From positions 414,501 through 478,500 of the forward strand of contig AP031352.1 in NCBI GenBank assembly GCA_037833965.1: a stretch of 64,000 bases of DNA. Direction: 5' to 3'. The position numbers were made by a program, and so were the translations under genes. This stretch comes from Marchantia polymorpha subsp. ruderalis. Taxonomy: Eukaryota; Streptophyta; Marchantiopsida; Marchantiales; Marchantiaceae. The notes beneath the pieces are model-generated. The model was not told the origin of the DNA. It was given only the letters and a program-made list of their open reading frames with translations, and searched no databases. This document shows, piece after piece, positions 49,870 to 63,231 of this stretch; position 1 is the stretch's first letter, and every line of letters begins with the position of its first letter.

Positions 49870-50880
49870 CGCCACAATGCTACGTCTTCACCTCCCGGTT
49901 TGCTTACAGAGCTCGACTGTAATCAAACCCATCGTATAAACTTCACCTACCGACGCAAATTCTCTTACGATTACACATTTACGACCAAGCACAACACTCA
50001 CGAAACAAGTCCCCACCTTCTTCGCAAATCCTCGTCCATTCCCACCCTGTCATGTGTCCCGAAACTACTCCCTCGCTGGCAAGCCAACAATGCTGATACG
50101 ACAGACCTCCGAAAATTGAGCACTGCTAATAAATATGTTGGAGTAAGCCCAAGCCTGAGTACCTATCGAAAAGGTGCTACACACAGTCGGGACAGCAACT
50201 CAACCTTTAAGTCATGAAGCTCCTTTCCGGTGGCTCCAAACGTTCGAGACAATCCTTCTCGGTGCCACAGCATGCACTCTATGTATTCGTGTTTTCAATC
50301 CTTTTGAAACTTTCAAAATTCTCAGACGTTTGCGTGAGCTACTCGTTGTAAGCTACTTCTCTGACACCACCACCCCAAGCCCTGGAGTTAACAAACGTTC
50401 ACGCCTACCAGGTTTCTCTCCGCCTTGGGCTTTAAAATCTAGAATCGGGCCCGTCTGTACGCAATCTGCTGTTTGTTATTTCAACTGTCTCAGGAGTTAT
50501 CTCCTGCGGTTCTTATGGAACTTATATCGGAGCACTTCAATATAACAACACCCTTCTTGGACGATCTTGGGCCGTCGAGGGAAGTGAAATGACCCGAGAG
50601 CTGATTAGATTCCACAAAGCATGTACAGTATATGCAAAGATTACCCTTGCATACCTTTCTATTCTTCACCAACAAATAACGCACGAATAACGTGGAAGGA
50701 TCATTTTGACACGGGGACTGTTCTTCCGGTCAGAAACCCGGCAATCTCCGGTTGTCTTCAGTCTCTTGCCGCGGAGAGCTATTACCAGCACTACAAGAGT
50801 AAAACGAGCCATTTACTTGCTATAAATAGCATCAAACTGCCATAATCAAAAGCGAGTGAATCTAGAGATAAGGCATGTAT
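49870..50880. promoter_or_regulatory. Upstream flank of the EDM2-type gene
   Basis: About 1 kb upstream of the proposed EDM2 start. Plus-strand ORFs at 49900-50217 (105 codons) and 50174-50545 (123 codons) overlap each other in different frames and match nothing I recognise. They are not called as genes. The promoter of the minus-strand EDM2-type gene should lie here, but I could not point to a convincing TATA box. Confidence 0.35.
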
Positions 50881-51310
50881 TTCGAAGAGCACAACAATTT
50901 TTCTTTCCCAAATTTGAATCTAAAGAAAAAACAAAGACGGTATTGCTCTGATTCGACCTTCTGACTCGGGGTGATGTGCTCTTCAAAAAAACAGTCTACT
51001 TGATGCCGGTCTACAATAGACTAGTGATATTATTCTTCTTTTTTCATCATCGAGTTGTTCCCTATGATTGGCGAATTTAAGTTGAAGTAACTTGTTTTTA
51101 AGACTGTTTGGATGTGCGATATGTTTATAGTGTATGACACATTTTCCCTTATTATAATACTCTCTGGGATTAGTTTGTGGTTCACGTTCGTTTTCATATT
51201 TGTGCGGCTCAAACGGGTGTTCCATTTTTATTTTTTTGGCCATTTACTTGGCCCCATCCTCACATCTTTAAATTTATTGATGAATACAAGTAGAAGAAAG
51301 TTAATTCGCA

Positions 51311-51334
51311 AGTAGTTTAGCGTACTAAACTACT
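51311..51334. repeat. Perfect 10-bp inverted repeat
   Basis: Arms agtagtttag and ctaaactact flank the 4-base loop cgta, giving a perfect 24-base hairpin. Confidence 0.85.
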
Positions 51335-54300
51335 TTGGTGCCCAGCCCATCTTTCCTCTTTGGTTTCACCTATGTCATGCTTGATTGGGTACTCACATTT
51401 TTTGCTATAGCTCTTGGTTTGGGTGTTGATTGCTCGTACTTTCTCTAGATGAGCGCCACAATGACATATAATTATAGATCAAACTATAAACACCAACTTT
51501 TACCTGATGATGAGAAAACATCATAGATAATATCGTTGTAGCTGACATGGATCATATTTTCTCTAGCTGAATGTATAAAATTGTTTATCAATTGTATCCA
51601 TTTTTCCAAATGCACCACCAGCTTGTGCAATCCATACTAGAGTTTATTGGAGTTGGTGTATACTTCTAGTTATATTTATTCTTGTGTTATGATTACAATA
51701 AGAAAATTGTAATAATCCTTTGAAAATATCAAATCACAACTTTTGTACAATTGGGGATGATAATAGAGTGTGTGGGTGATTTAATAATGGATTCATGAAA
51801 CCACAAGAAAGAAAGTGGAATTAAATTTTCTACAATGTCAAATTTGTTTTGACTTAGCTGAAATTAACTCACTAAACAACTCACATTTGCTCTAAGGTTG
51901 TGTTACTCTTTTGGGTTCTACATTTCAATTGAGTGAGAGATTTATGTTAAATCATGTATGAGTCACGAGAATATTTCATCTGCTTTCCTACTACTCTACT
52001 CTACATGAGAATATATGTGACACTTATCTTTATGGGGCAGACTTGTACAATTTCCACCCATTCATTATGCATTCGTGAAATAAATCATAGCATTGGATAA
52101 TAATATGCATATGATTGATATCATAATTTGTCTCATTAGTATAAGAATTGGCAATGAGTAGTATAGTCATAATTGTGACATGTGTGAAATGATCAAATAG
52201 ATAGTATTGGGAAATATAGATGTCTAGTTGTAATGTAGTTGCAAGATTAGCAATATTGTGTAAATTCAGAATATAATTTTAGTTTCAAAGTTAGCTATAA
52301 TAGATACAAATAAAAATCAATGGCTAACGAGGAGAAGCTAATGCCAAAAATTTGAAATTGTTAATTTAAGTAATTTAACTTGAATTACTACGTGGTAGTA
52401 GGAGGAATACAGGTATTGTAATAATTGTTGTCACTCTAAAAAATGAACTTCATGCTATAAACAACACATAAAAGAATAATGTTGCACAAGAAATAACCAA
52501 AAGGTTTTGAAAAGTTTACAACATATCTAGTAACGTGATAAGATTAAATAAAAATCCTACAAATTTAAAGTATGATTGAAGCAAAAAAATAGATGAGATG
52601 CAATTGAAAAATACATATACAAATTATGAATTCAAATGAAACAAAATGAGATTTTAGTATGAATAAAATAAACTTAAAATACAAGAAGATATCCACATTT
52701 TTATAGAATTTAAAATTGCATCCTTTGTGGCAATATTGATAATTGTGAAACTATGATGTTGTTAGATAATTTCAATTTACAAAATCAGCTTTCTTCAAAT
52801 AAATTGATGTGTAGGCAGGAAATATTTTTTTTAAAAGCAAAACATTTGATAAAGAGATGCTAAAAGAGATGTTTGATCAATTAATCTAAATATGTTGTTT
52901 TCAAGATTCGTATTTTTATGTGTATATTGATCTTAGAAACAAATAATGTTTTTTTTTATTCAGATATATTTTTGAAAGCAGATCAAATCATATATAATGT
53001 CCAATCATGTTTCATTTTTATTATATCAAATAATGCGTTTATTAATAAAAAATCAAAAAAATGTTTGTTTGCATCAATTTAATTAGATAATATTTATAGC
53101 ATGCATAATGTTGCAATTTGTATAGTATGATATTGAATTATATTTGCTCTTGCAAACTTGTACTTGTTATCTCTACTAACTAACTATTACACTATTATTA
53201 TACAACAACATACAACATTTATTGTATATGATTAACTGTTTCATTATACTCAATTAATAGTTGAAACTTCTTTTGGTATTTTGGTTTAATTCAGAATCAA
53301 AAACTTCAAGTTTTTTTTGTACTTAAATTTTTTCTTTATCAATTTGAGGTTAAAGAAAAATTAATTATAAGAATTATTCATGTCTTTTGTTTATGTTTAT
53401 GCTAGTTATCATAAAATCTGAAATTGCAAATCTGTGTTGATTGTGTTGTGTTCTAGTTAGTAGATTTGATTTGCTCTTTTTCAGAATATATCTTATTAAT
53501 TTTGACAAGAAAAAATAGAAATGGTCAAAACTAGCTGGCTTGATAGAAACAAAAATTCATAGAATTTGTGATTTAGCATTTGGTTGCTATTAAATATTTT
53601 ATTTTATTGAAAATAAATTTCAGTAAAATAGTTCAAATATAAAGAATTCTATTACTTCTGAACGGGAATTTTTAAACATTTTGAAATGATCAATGTTGAC
53701 AGGCTTGTGGAAATTGATTGATTATTGTTGATGGTTATTTTTCATAAAATAAAAGAAACAAGTGACTGAAACCTTTTTTTCTAGGGGGCCGCTTTTGTCT
53801 CTGACAAACAAGGATTTACTTGAAGAAATCACAATTTTTGTCAGTATTCATGAAGAGATGTAAGCTTTAATATACAAGAGTGGAATTATTGTGATTGATC
53901 TACTTAAAATTATCTATATCCATTTTGCTTACTCTCTTTTATTCAGTTAAAATGAAGAAAAAAATTATTTGTTTTTCATGATACACATACACGAATATAC
54001 TATTTTTCTTGCACAACTTTGTTTATTTCATAGTTCAAAGTTTTTATGAATTTTGTATACATGAGTAGACAACCATCTTTAATTTAATGTATTTCATTTA
54101 TACAAAAAATTAGTTATATCTTTTGAGCATAAAAACGTGGTAATAGGTAAAATTTTCATGTAAAGTTTTATCTAAACAGAAATTACATATTACCACATGC
54201 TTGACAACATTTTTTACTATTTTAATGTCAATAAATTTATAAATCTAATACAAACTTATAATAATATAAGTTTTCAAATAATATATACATAATTAATTTT

Positions 54301-55297
54301 ACATTCAATATATATTGAAATATGAATATTTTTTTCTAAATTAATCAGATCTAGCTGAAGCCCATCATGATTGAAGATATATTTTGTATATAATTCAATT
54401 CTAAAATCATGTTTATGAATGATGATATTGAAAATTAAATAGCTGATTTTTTCCTTAGTATCTTTTGTTACAACTTAACACTTTTTAATCATTAAATCTA
54501 TTCAAAAATTGTATTCAAATTTGAATGAAAATCAATATTACAACTGATATTCTGAATAATTATTTTTTTATTTGATAAAAAATATTTTAATTTTTAATCA
54601 TTAATTAAGTAAGCATTTATATATCAACTTATTACTTTAGTTAGAATATGGTTGTAACATATTTTATAAAAAATCTTGATAACCAAAATCTAAGATTTTG
54701 TCTCACATATGTGTAAATTAGCTAGTATTGAAGACTATGTTGTTCAATTTTCAATCGTTAATGTCAACCAATAGATTCTTTCAGCTATGACTAATTCATA
54801 GTTGTTCCATTTAATATTCCTCTACCAAAATTAAGCGTATAAATCCATATCTTAGTTTTTCTTGTCCATCATATTCTTATAAGAGATGTATGAGAATTAT
54901 GATATGTTATGACAAATTTTTTTAATTCTAAACTCATCACATTCGATTCATAAATTTCAAACATGTCAAATCAATCAAATCTCATTTGATTGATAAAAGA
55001 TACGATGTTTTTTCCATGAAAGGTTGAGAGATAAACAAAATCTATTATTCATTATTTGGAAAATATATATCGATGATATAGCAAAGTTTAAATCAATACT
55101 AGATACAAAGTTATCAAACATTCAAGTCTGGGTATATATGTTCTTTGCTTACATGACAAGAAAATTCCAGGATAAGTATATGTTCTTTGCTTTTTAAATC
55201 ATCATGAAGAATACATGATTATACAATCTATTGTTAATCAATAAGTGATTTATATATATATGAACGCATGACATTTAGGAGAGTCTATTTTTGAACC

Positions 55298-55370
55298 CTA
55301 GTTGATAGAAATTTTGATCCGAGTGATGAAGATTAACATTGGATGTTCTACCAGTGAATTAGTAGTGTAC
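55298..55370 (-). pseudogene. Degenerate tRNA-Gly-like sequence, possible SINE head
   Basis: Read on the minus strand from 55370, the sequence has a tRNA-Gly-like D arm (attcactggtagaac). A B-box-like ggatcaaaatttc follows at the tRNA-appropriate distance (55320-55308). The acceptor and anticodon stems do not pair well, so it is not a functional tRNA. It may be a decayed tRNA copy or the 5' end of a tRNA-derived SINE. Confidence 0.25.
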
Positions 55371-55499
55371 ACGTTTATAACATTGTCTTGAATGTCTTAA
55401 TGGAACAATATCCCACGTTAGGGCATATTGGGTTTGTTCATGTGTAAGACTGCTATCTACCACATGCCGCTTGACGATTCTGCAAAACACACTTGTGGA

Positions 55500-55750
55500 A
55501 TGAAAACTCTAATTAAGACATCAGGCCGGCCAGCCCGCATGCGGACGACGTGGTAACGCAGCCGGTCGCGGTCTTGCTGCGAGTTCAGGAGAAGAGACCG
55601 ACACCCATTCCCCGACGAAGGGAAGGCCGAAGAAGATCTGGGAGTCTGAGGTTTCAGCCGTTGCTTTCTTTGCACCGGAGAGCAAGCGAGAGCAGCTCGG
55701 TCCGGCCAGTCGATCGGTTGAAGATCGATCGAAAGAAAGGTGCAGAGATA
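55500..55750 (+). promoter_or_regulatory. GC-rich leader of ribophorin II
   Basis: A sharp switch from AT-rich to GC-rich DNA at about 55520 precedes the gene, and this segment probably is the transcribed leader. It contains an ATG at 55550 in frame with the coding region and no stop between. Use of that ATG would add 67 Arg/Ser-rich residues ahead of the signal peptide and probably mask it. Confidence 0.5.
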
Positions 55751-58700
55751 ATGGCAGGCATGCCTGTATTAGTAATGCAAGTGCTGGTTGTCGCGCTTTT
55801 GTGCATCGTAGCTTCTGCTGTTGCGACCTTGCATCCATTAAGCGAGGCTGAGAAAGTTGCAGCGAAGCAGCTCTTTGTTGTCCGTGACGATGGATCGTTT
55901 GGCAGGTGAGTACTTCGTTTATCTTTTCTCACCGGGATAGTACTTCAGGTATTTTTCAGCGAGCACGGCCCTCGATCGATGTCTTTACGTTTGACTCTTT
56001 CACTCCGCGCTGACTTTCTTCGTGACTGCTCAGCCTGGAGGAGACATACCAAGCAGTGAAGTCATTGAAGGCTCTCAAGAGCGGTGACCTAGATGGATCG
56101 ACAATTTGCGAAGTCGTCTCGAAGACACTCACCTCATCCTCAAGTGCCAAGGATGCGTTTTATGGAATTAGGATTGCTGAGCTTTTGCACTGTCAAGAGG
56201 CAGCCAAAGCTGCCGAGGTAGAGCAATTTATCTTCTTCGCAATTGGTTCGAGCTAAAGAAGAATGTTAGTAGGCATCTTCATTTGAAAGCAAGGGGTCTT
56301 ACTTCAGTTTGCGAGCAAAAATCCTACGTAGCCTGTGTACTTGTCAAGATCCAATTATGTCCGTCTGGGTGGGATATATTCTTGAGCCAATTAGCGTTAT
56401 TTTTTTGCCGGAAATCTTCTTTGAACAATCGCTATGAATCGTGACTATTGCAGACTGTCGTCCACACACTTTTAGATGGCTTGAAGGAATCCAAGTCTTT
56501 AGTGGACTTACATTATACCGTTGGTGCACTATCGACAATAAAGGTATTGCCTGATCTACTCGGTAGTGTAATGACCATCAGAAGCTTTCGGGTGCTATGC
56601 TCTTACTGAAAAGCTACTCAGACCTTGTTGCACATTAACTTACCTCGTACTCATTGTCATCAGAAACACCACTGGAGTCTGGAGAGTCACTCATTCGCGC
56701 AAGCTGTCACGGGCATCATTTCACAAGTCAAGGTGATTTACACCCTTATTTTAAAATGTTCTCCCTGTAGGTATCCGTTACATATTTCCGCACATTGTGC
56801 TTCTACAAACAGTCTGAAGACTCTAGTATCAACGTCTTTCAGAACTCTGTAGCTCAGTCGGGTGTTTTGAGATAGGATTACATGTCTTTGGGTTAAGAAG
56901 AGTTACATTCATCTTTCGCAGGCTGAGTAATTTTCGTGCCATATTGGTTGGTGTTGGGTTTTACTACAGGCACTTGGAGAAAATCATGGAACCTGGCGTT
57001 ATGCAGAAGATGAAACAGATTCAAGCGCTAAAGCTGCTGGTGATTTTTCTTTAAAACCAGGAGACACCTTACATTTATAAGCATTTTCTAGGAGAACTAA
57101 GTTATACTGGATTTCGCGTATGTTTTGCTTTTCAAACGATTGAGTATGGCGAGCTCAAACGTGGGAAGGTGTAACGATGTGCAGGATATGCATTTGAGAT
57201 CACCGCTGCCGTCATTGATATTGCCGGTTACGAAGGTCATGAAGCAGAGGTATTTCTTCCAGATTGGTGTTTAGTCTTTGGTCGCCAACTTTTGTTGAGT
57301 ATCAACTCGTTCTTTTTTCAATCTGGCCATTAGCAAGGGCGCAGATTTTAATTCTCTTGTACGTTTACTTATGAAATCTGGATACCTTTTTCACAACAGG
57401 TAAAGTCCATAAAATCTGCTGCTCTGAAGCTCTTGGAGAATTCTGAGCGGGATGGTACGTCCTTTGATTTTAGAACCTGAGCTCTGAATGTAGATTGAAT
57501 GAATGTATAGTCTGAGCTCGTTCAGCTCCTCTTTTTATACTGAAGATTCTCTTATATGGGCCCCCTTGGTGTTATGAATATTTGGAAATAGACATCTTCA
57601 TTGTAAACGAACTTTGTGTAAAAATATTGTTTCCAGCAAGCAGGTTTAGATAAGAAGTCTTTTCTTACTTAGAAATCTGAATGTGTGAAACAGACGATGG
57701 AGCACAATATTTTGATGAGAATAAAGCTGATAAGTTCAGCGGAAGTGGTGGGGCACTGGTGGTCTCCGCCACCGTCTTGCGAGGTGTCACGGCATTGGCT
57801 GGAGTTCTACCTGATGGAATCAAGGTAGACATATGTTGCAGTACAAATGCAGATACAAGCTCTTGAGATAGTCAGAAGAACTCTGCAACGTTGAATAGTA
57901 GTTGGATGATTAAAAAACTTTACTATTGTGTCTATTTCAGGTCAGGGAGGAGAAAGTGTTTGGCTTCGCGCACTTCTTTTTGAGCATCGGAACCCCTGAC
58001 AGCGCCTTGGAAGTGTACTATCAGCTGGATGCTTTGAGTGCTTTAGAAGACAATCGGTTAGCTCTCTTCCGCGAGCTTGGGGTTTGAATAGGCGTCAATA
58101 GGACAGTTTGTAGCGATGGCTGCTTACACTAAGCAAGTCAGACGTCTGATGTTATCTGTATAATGGCTGTGCAGTGTCTTTCGTAGCCCAGGCTGAAATC
58201 TGTATCTCCTCCTGTACTTGGGTTTTAATTTGCAATCTTTATACTCTAGTCTCTTGTTTTAACTCAAGTAATTTCCATTTCTTGCAGGGTTCTTGTCCCT
58301 TTGGCTGTTTCGTTGACAAAGTCCGTCTTATCTCACTCATCACATGATAAGTTAGAGGTGAGTAATGTTAGATGAGTAGTTGAATATTGCTGGATGTAGG
58401 GCAACGTCCTTCTGAAGTGTTCGACCTGAGGATAATTTTTTCCATTCATAATTGCTTTAGTGATGTTTGAATTCCTGTTTTGGGTTTCTGTCTCGTCTTT
58501 TCCTACGTAATAATCTAATTATTTTTGACACATTCCTCTCATCTCTTGTTTGTTTCTTCCCGGCCACTCTGCTTGAATAGTAACAGCGCATTCTCTTGAT
58601 TAAAAGCAATGCCGATTCTCATATAGTATCGTTAAATATTGCTCAATCAGCCTAGGATTTGCAGGTTATGAACTTTTAAGAAACTTTCGTACGAAATTTG

Positions 58701-61332
58701 CCAAACGATATCATCGTGTTTTGGTTGAAGTTTTGGGATGGTTCTTGCGTTGCAGGTGGCCGTCTCAACAGTCCTCGGTACTCCTTTCCCCCATGCACTG
58801 CTTACTATCATTAGTGCACATAAAGTCGGGAAGGAAGCTTCACCTGTTTTGACGGAGCAGGTACTAAAAGGATATGGTATTTTCTCAGTGAAGCAGATGC
58901 AATCTGCTAAGTTTTCTAGCGTTTTTATTGTATTGCAAGTTATGGTACTTATTTCGGTGTACAGGATAAGGCTTTCCTGACTTCGCTTTTTCCTTAAAGG
59001 AAGGACAAAATTAACGTGTTATCGATGTCATTAACTTCACTTAGTCGTTTGAAACGCATTAAGTTTATTGAGAGATCTCTTGTTTCTGTTGGTTTACAGG
59101 ATATTTCATTATCTTCTATTATCTCTTCTATTGATTCTCATGATAATGGTCTATTCCGAAAATGAAGACATTTCTGTGTTTTTGATATCAGGAACTTCAA
59201 TCAGTTGAAGGAGATCACATATACACATTTCCCCTTCTAACAGACCTTGATGTTGGCAAATACGATATAAAGATTGAGGTAATAAATGACGCAATTCGAA
59301 TAGTACGCATCCGTAGCCCGTAGTATCAGTCTGAAAATAGGTTCTTTGATATCGAAGTGTGTCCGGAGTGTGGAATCCAATATTTCAGTCTGCCTGTGGC
59401 AATCTTAGTAGCAGAATCACACTTGACGTAACTTATGTGGGGATGTACAGGTGAAGCCAGCCACAGCAGAGCTTTCATACAAGTATTCTGCTGGAGGTCT
59501 TACTAGTGCTCGGATTACTGTAACCGGACAAGTCTCTGTTTCAAATGTGGCCATTGCTGTGCTTGACAGTGACACTGGATCCCCGGAATTTACCTCCTCG
59601 TAAGTGAGTAGACAATGAATAGGTCATCTTTTGGTGCAAAGTAATAACTTCTGATAGTTTCTTTGGCATCTTACTTTTGCTCACCAGTGATGATATTTTC
59701 AAAACGAACAATTGAGATGAAATACTGTTCCAGGTTGGTTCATGCAAACAAGGAAAAAGCTACCCTTTCTGCAAACCATCTGCAAAAGCTGCGACTGACT
59801 TTTGAGCTCACCTCCCCATCGGGTGGACTATTTCTTCCACAACAGGTGTGATTTATTTTTTTGGTTGCAGCTTTTATCTCTTTTAGTCCTAAACTCGAGT
59901 TTGAATCTTTACCATCTTCATCGATCAGCAAGCTAAATCAGCATGTCTACTTTCAGGTCTTCTTCAAAGTGCAGCATGAAAGTGGAGTGGAACACCTGTT
60001 TGTTGTAAAGTCATCTGCGAAGAAATTCGAGATCAATTTGGTACGTTTGCGTACTTCGTACCTTATTGGTATGTTTTCACATTTTCTCGATTGGTTTGCC
60101 AAAGATTCGAAGAAACCTCGTGTTATATCCTACGTGTCGTCGGTGTAAGCATAGGCTTCGCTCACGCTATAGTGGATACAGAAGCATACGATTTTAGCCT
60201 ATCCGTCTGCCAGAAAGTTTCTTGTTTGAATGGTTTGTTGACAATTTCTTCTTGCAGGATTTCCTTGGTCTTGTAGAGAAATTTTACTACTTGTCGGGTG
60301 CTTACTCCATGGAGCTTATTGTCGGCGATGCAACCATGGTATGTCAATTCCCTTCTTAGCACGGAGTTGCTCTAGCTTTCTTTTGGGAACTATTGTCTAG
60401 TATAGGTGCAAGACTGCTAACCAACTTCCTATCATTTCACATATTCAGGTTTGCCAATCTTCAAATCGCTTTGCTAATGTCCAAGTATCTTACGTCTTCG
60501 GAGATGGACTCTACACACATTTGCCTAGTTTACAGTGTCTTCGTTGTGTCATGCCGTTTTTAGTAACACAGATGCCTACTTCGACATCTACAGGAAAACT
60601 CGTTCTTGTGGGCCCTTGGAACCTTGGATTTAGATTTGCCAGAGGCACCTGAGGGTGTTTCGAAGGTACCAGCTGTCCCAGTGGATGCAACCAAAAAGTT
60701 TGGCCCAAAGGCAGAAATTGTCCATATTTTCAGGCAACCAGAGAAGCGTCCTCCAGCACAGTTATCAAATGCGTTCTTTATTCTCACATTGCTGCCTCTT
60801 GTTGGCTTTGTTGTGGGGGTAAGTGAACTTTATATAACGTTTATTGTTTGCTGTTGGGTGTTTCCTAATCACTGTACCTTTAGCAGGCATTAGTATGTCA
60901 ATCTTGTGACCAGCGAACATTATTCTCCATCAGTAGAATCTTTCTGACTCGTTCGCTTTCGTCACATGATCAGCTTCGATATGTGGGTGCCAACATCAAG
61001 AACCTACCCACGTCTGGCCTACCTCTGCTATCTACTTTGGGCTTCCATGGAGGCATTGCAGCTATCCTCACTCTATACTTTTTCTTCTGGCTCAAGGTAA
61101 TTTTAATTGACCGACTGTTTTGCATCAAGTTCTGTCTTTGTTCCTGAAATGCGTCACTATTGCATATTCTTTCATCCTTTTCCAGTTCTAAGGCTTACAA
61201 ATTATTTTCTTGCAGCTGAATCTCTTCATCACCTTGAAGGTTCTTGGTTTCCTCGGAGTATTTACCTGTGTAACAGGTTACTTGACACTATCGCATGTTG
61301 CTGAAGAATCTTCCAAGGTGAAGATGGCTTAG
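55751..61332 (+). CDS. RPN2: Ribophorin II, oligosaccharyltransferase subunit (RPN2/SWP1; Arabidopsis HAP6)
   Basis: Exons: 55751-55905, 56034-56217, 56454-56543, 56664-56732, 56970-57039, 57185-57249, 57400-57454, 57694-57824, 57941-58056, 58288-58357, 58756-58860, 59192-59278, 59451-59599, 59734-59845, 59957-60040, 60258-60338, 60594-60818, 60974-61096, 61216-61332. All are GT-AG and phase-consistent, giving 695 residues, close to the Arabidopsis protein. The N-terminus is a signal peptide (MAGMPVLVMQVLVVALLCIV, cleavage near residue 26). The long luminal part carries family-typical stretches such as FGFAHFFLSIGTPDSALEVY and VHIFRQPEKRPPAQLSNAFF. Three C-terminal membrane segments lie at about 600-616, 639-656 and 661-682, and the cytosolic end is KVKMA, a KXKXX-type ER-retrieval pattern. 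The product is a subunit of the ER oligosaccharyltransferase that transfers the N-glycan to nascent secretory proteins. An in-frame ATG at 55550 lies upstream without an intervening stop; 55751 was chosen because it puts the signal peptide at the N-terminus. Confidence 0.95.
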
Positions 61333-62880
61333 ATATACATGAACACTGTGACTTAAAATCCTTAATTTTAGGACAATGAGATCTTGATGTCATCCCCATG
61401 GTTTTATGAGGGTTTGATCAAGTGTAAGAATTTTGCAGTCTGAAAGAAATCCGTTTGCGGCTTATTTATTGATTTGGATTTTTTCTCGGTTATGTATGGT
61501 GAGTTGGAAGTATGAAACCTAGCTGGGTATATATTCTGATAATTAGCCTTGCAAAAATGTGTCCCCATTGAGGCCGATCTTACATGTTTGTCAACCTTAC
61601 TTTATTTGTCAAATTGTGAGTATGTGGAAGAGCTCCTTCAGTTCGCTGAAATAGTGCTAAGTTGTTGCGTTTCCGTTTTAGCACACAACTTTACTTTTTC
61701 TTAATAGATTTGGTGATTTGATCTTCTAGTTCGTGGTAATACTTGGTCATATAAGTGTAGACAAGTGTCAGTAAGTGTTGTCCGAAGCTGTGAAGCTACC
61801 TTCCTTCCTGTGAAAATTTACCATCTTGTATATGATGGCTCCCAGTGATCCATCACGGTGAGGGTTTCACTATCTCGAGTGCCAAATATTCAGCATTCGT
61901 GACGTGTATGAGGAAGACCAGGTCATTCGCAGCTCTCAACAGTCCTTGAGAAAGAATTGTACCTGTTAGATGAGATTGAATGCAAGTAACAGGTTGATTC
62001 TCAAGTTGAATGAGCTGTGTTTCGAGCCTCGAGTAGTGAGTACATATTGATTGTCAATCTCGAAGGTGAAAATAATACTGTATTTCCACTGTTTACTACA
62101 AGCTGCCGATATAATTACAAGGCGTGAACCGTCGAGCGATCTGTGACCATCTAGAACAAGGAATAGGCCACAAAGCCAGCAATTTGTTGAAACCTCGAGA
62201 GCCCTGCCAGTCTCTTGAGTGGGGACCATGTGCCAGATTGTGCTGTTGGAAAATCTCAGATTTTGCATAAGCTGCTTTGCGTAGAATCCACCTTGACTGA
62301 CCGACGAGGATTTTGGAGCTCGCACAAAGCGTTCTGTAAGCTATGGTCATGACATGAATGGAGGTCCGTCTACACTAGTTTGAGAGAACCTGCACGAAAA
62401 CGTCTTGCATAACTCTCTAGAGTAGGCCGGAAAGAAAAGTGACACGAGAACTTTTGGAAGACCTAAAGAGGTGTCTGGGCGTGTAATTAGCCCTGAGAGA
62501 ATACCTATATCAGAAATTCCGTTGCATCCTTCTGGGTCAAACTGAGAGTATGAAATTAGTGTCAAAGCCGTGATGAACACCTGTTCTACTTATATTGGAT
62601 AGAAGCCATCGTGGGTAGGGTGTATATGGGATCTTGAAGGGTCGGGGAACTTAGTGAATGACCGAGGAGCAGCTCACAAAATACCACAGTTTCAAAGCGT
62701 ATTGCTTTGTGTGGGATGGTTCTGAATGCTCTCTAAGCTTTGCAAACCTATCCCTATTCAGAAGAATGGTACGCAAAACTTGGAAGCCAAATTATCATGA
62801 GCAGATACTGCATGTGATGGATTTAACTTATACTCTGTTACAATCATAAATTGTTTTGACCTAAAAAGTTAAAAATACCT
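61333..62880. other. Intergenic region between ribophorin II and NOP58
   Basis: This holds the ribophorin II 3' untranslated region and about 1 kb of further DNA. Overlapping minus-strand ORFs at 61966-62350 and a minus-strand ORF at 62347-62580 show no recognisable domain or splice structure and are not called as genes. Confidence 0.45.
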
Positions 62881-63231
62881 ATGTCACGCCAGGCATTTGA
62901 GCCAAAGAGCTCTACAACTATGTGCTCTTCAACTGAAGACTCTGCCCAGTCAAAGAGAACTTTAAAAGAGGCAAGACAAGTCCAGCACGGGGAACAAGCG
63001 AAGGATATGGAGCAGGAAGAAGACAAAACCCTCGAACTGGACATTCCCTATTCAATGAGGCGTAAGGCGCAAAACCTGGAGCCATGTGCCCGTTCCTCCC
63101 AAACCCTGAAGGAAACCTTGACGTACCTGAGGCACGGCTACTGGTTCGGCTGCAAAACCCTCAACCCTAAGTGCTCCGTCCAGCAGTTAAGACTCCAGTT
63201 CGTGTTAGGATGTGGTGCATCTGAATGTTAG
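62881..63231 (+). CDS. Small unrecognised ORF upstream of NOP58
   Basis: A 116-codon open frame starts MSRQAFEPKSS and has a charged, Glu/Lys-rich first half (for example KDMEQEEDKTLELDIP), giving it some protein character. I recognise no family. It ends about 430 bp before the NOP58 start in the same orientation and contains a telo-box near its end. It may be a chance ORF within the NOP58 promoter or leader, or a small gene. Confidence 0.2.
   Translation: MSRQAFEPKSSTTMCSSTEDSAQSKRTLKEARQVQHGEQAKDMEQEEDKTLELDIPYSMRRKAQNLEPCARSSQTLKETLTYLRHGYWFGCKTLNPKCSVQQLRLQFVLGCGASEC

Larger units (their letters stand above)
50881..55480. other. Large AT-rich intergenic block
   Basis: About 4.6 kb of AT-rich DNA between the EDM2-type gene and ribophorin II, with essentially no ORF longer than about 85 codons. 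It contains a perfect 10-bp inverted repeat (51311-51334), a short direct repeat tatatgttctttgct (near 55135 and 55178) and a degenerate tRNA-like segment near its right end. Composition switches abruptly to GC-rich at about 55520, where the ribophorin II leader starts. Confidence 0.5.

Noticed and set aside
50881-55480. Organellar DNA insertion as explanation of the AT-rich block
   Set aside because: No plastid or mitochondrial gene, tRNA or rRNA sequence was recognised in any AT-rich block.
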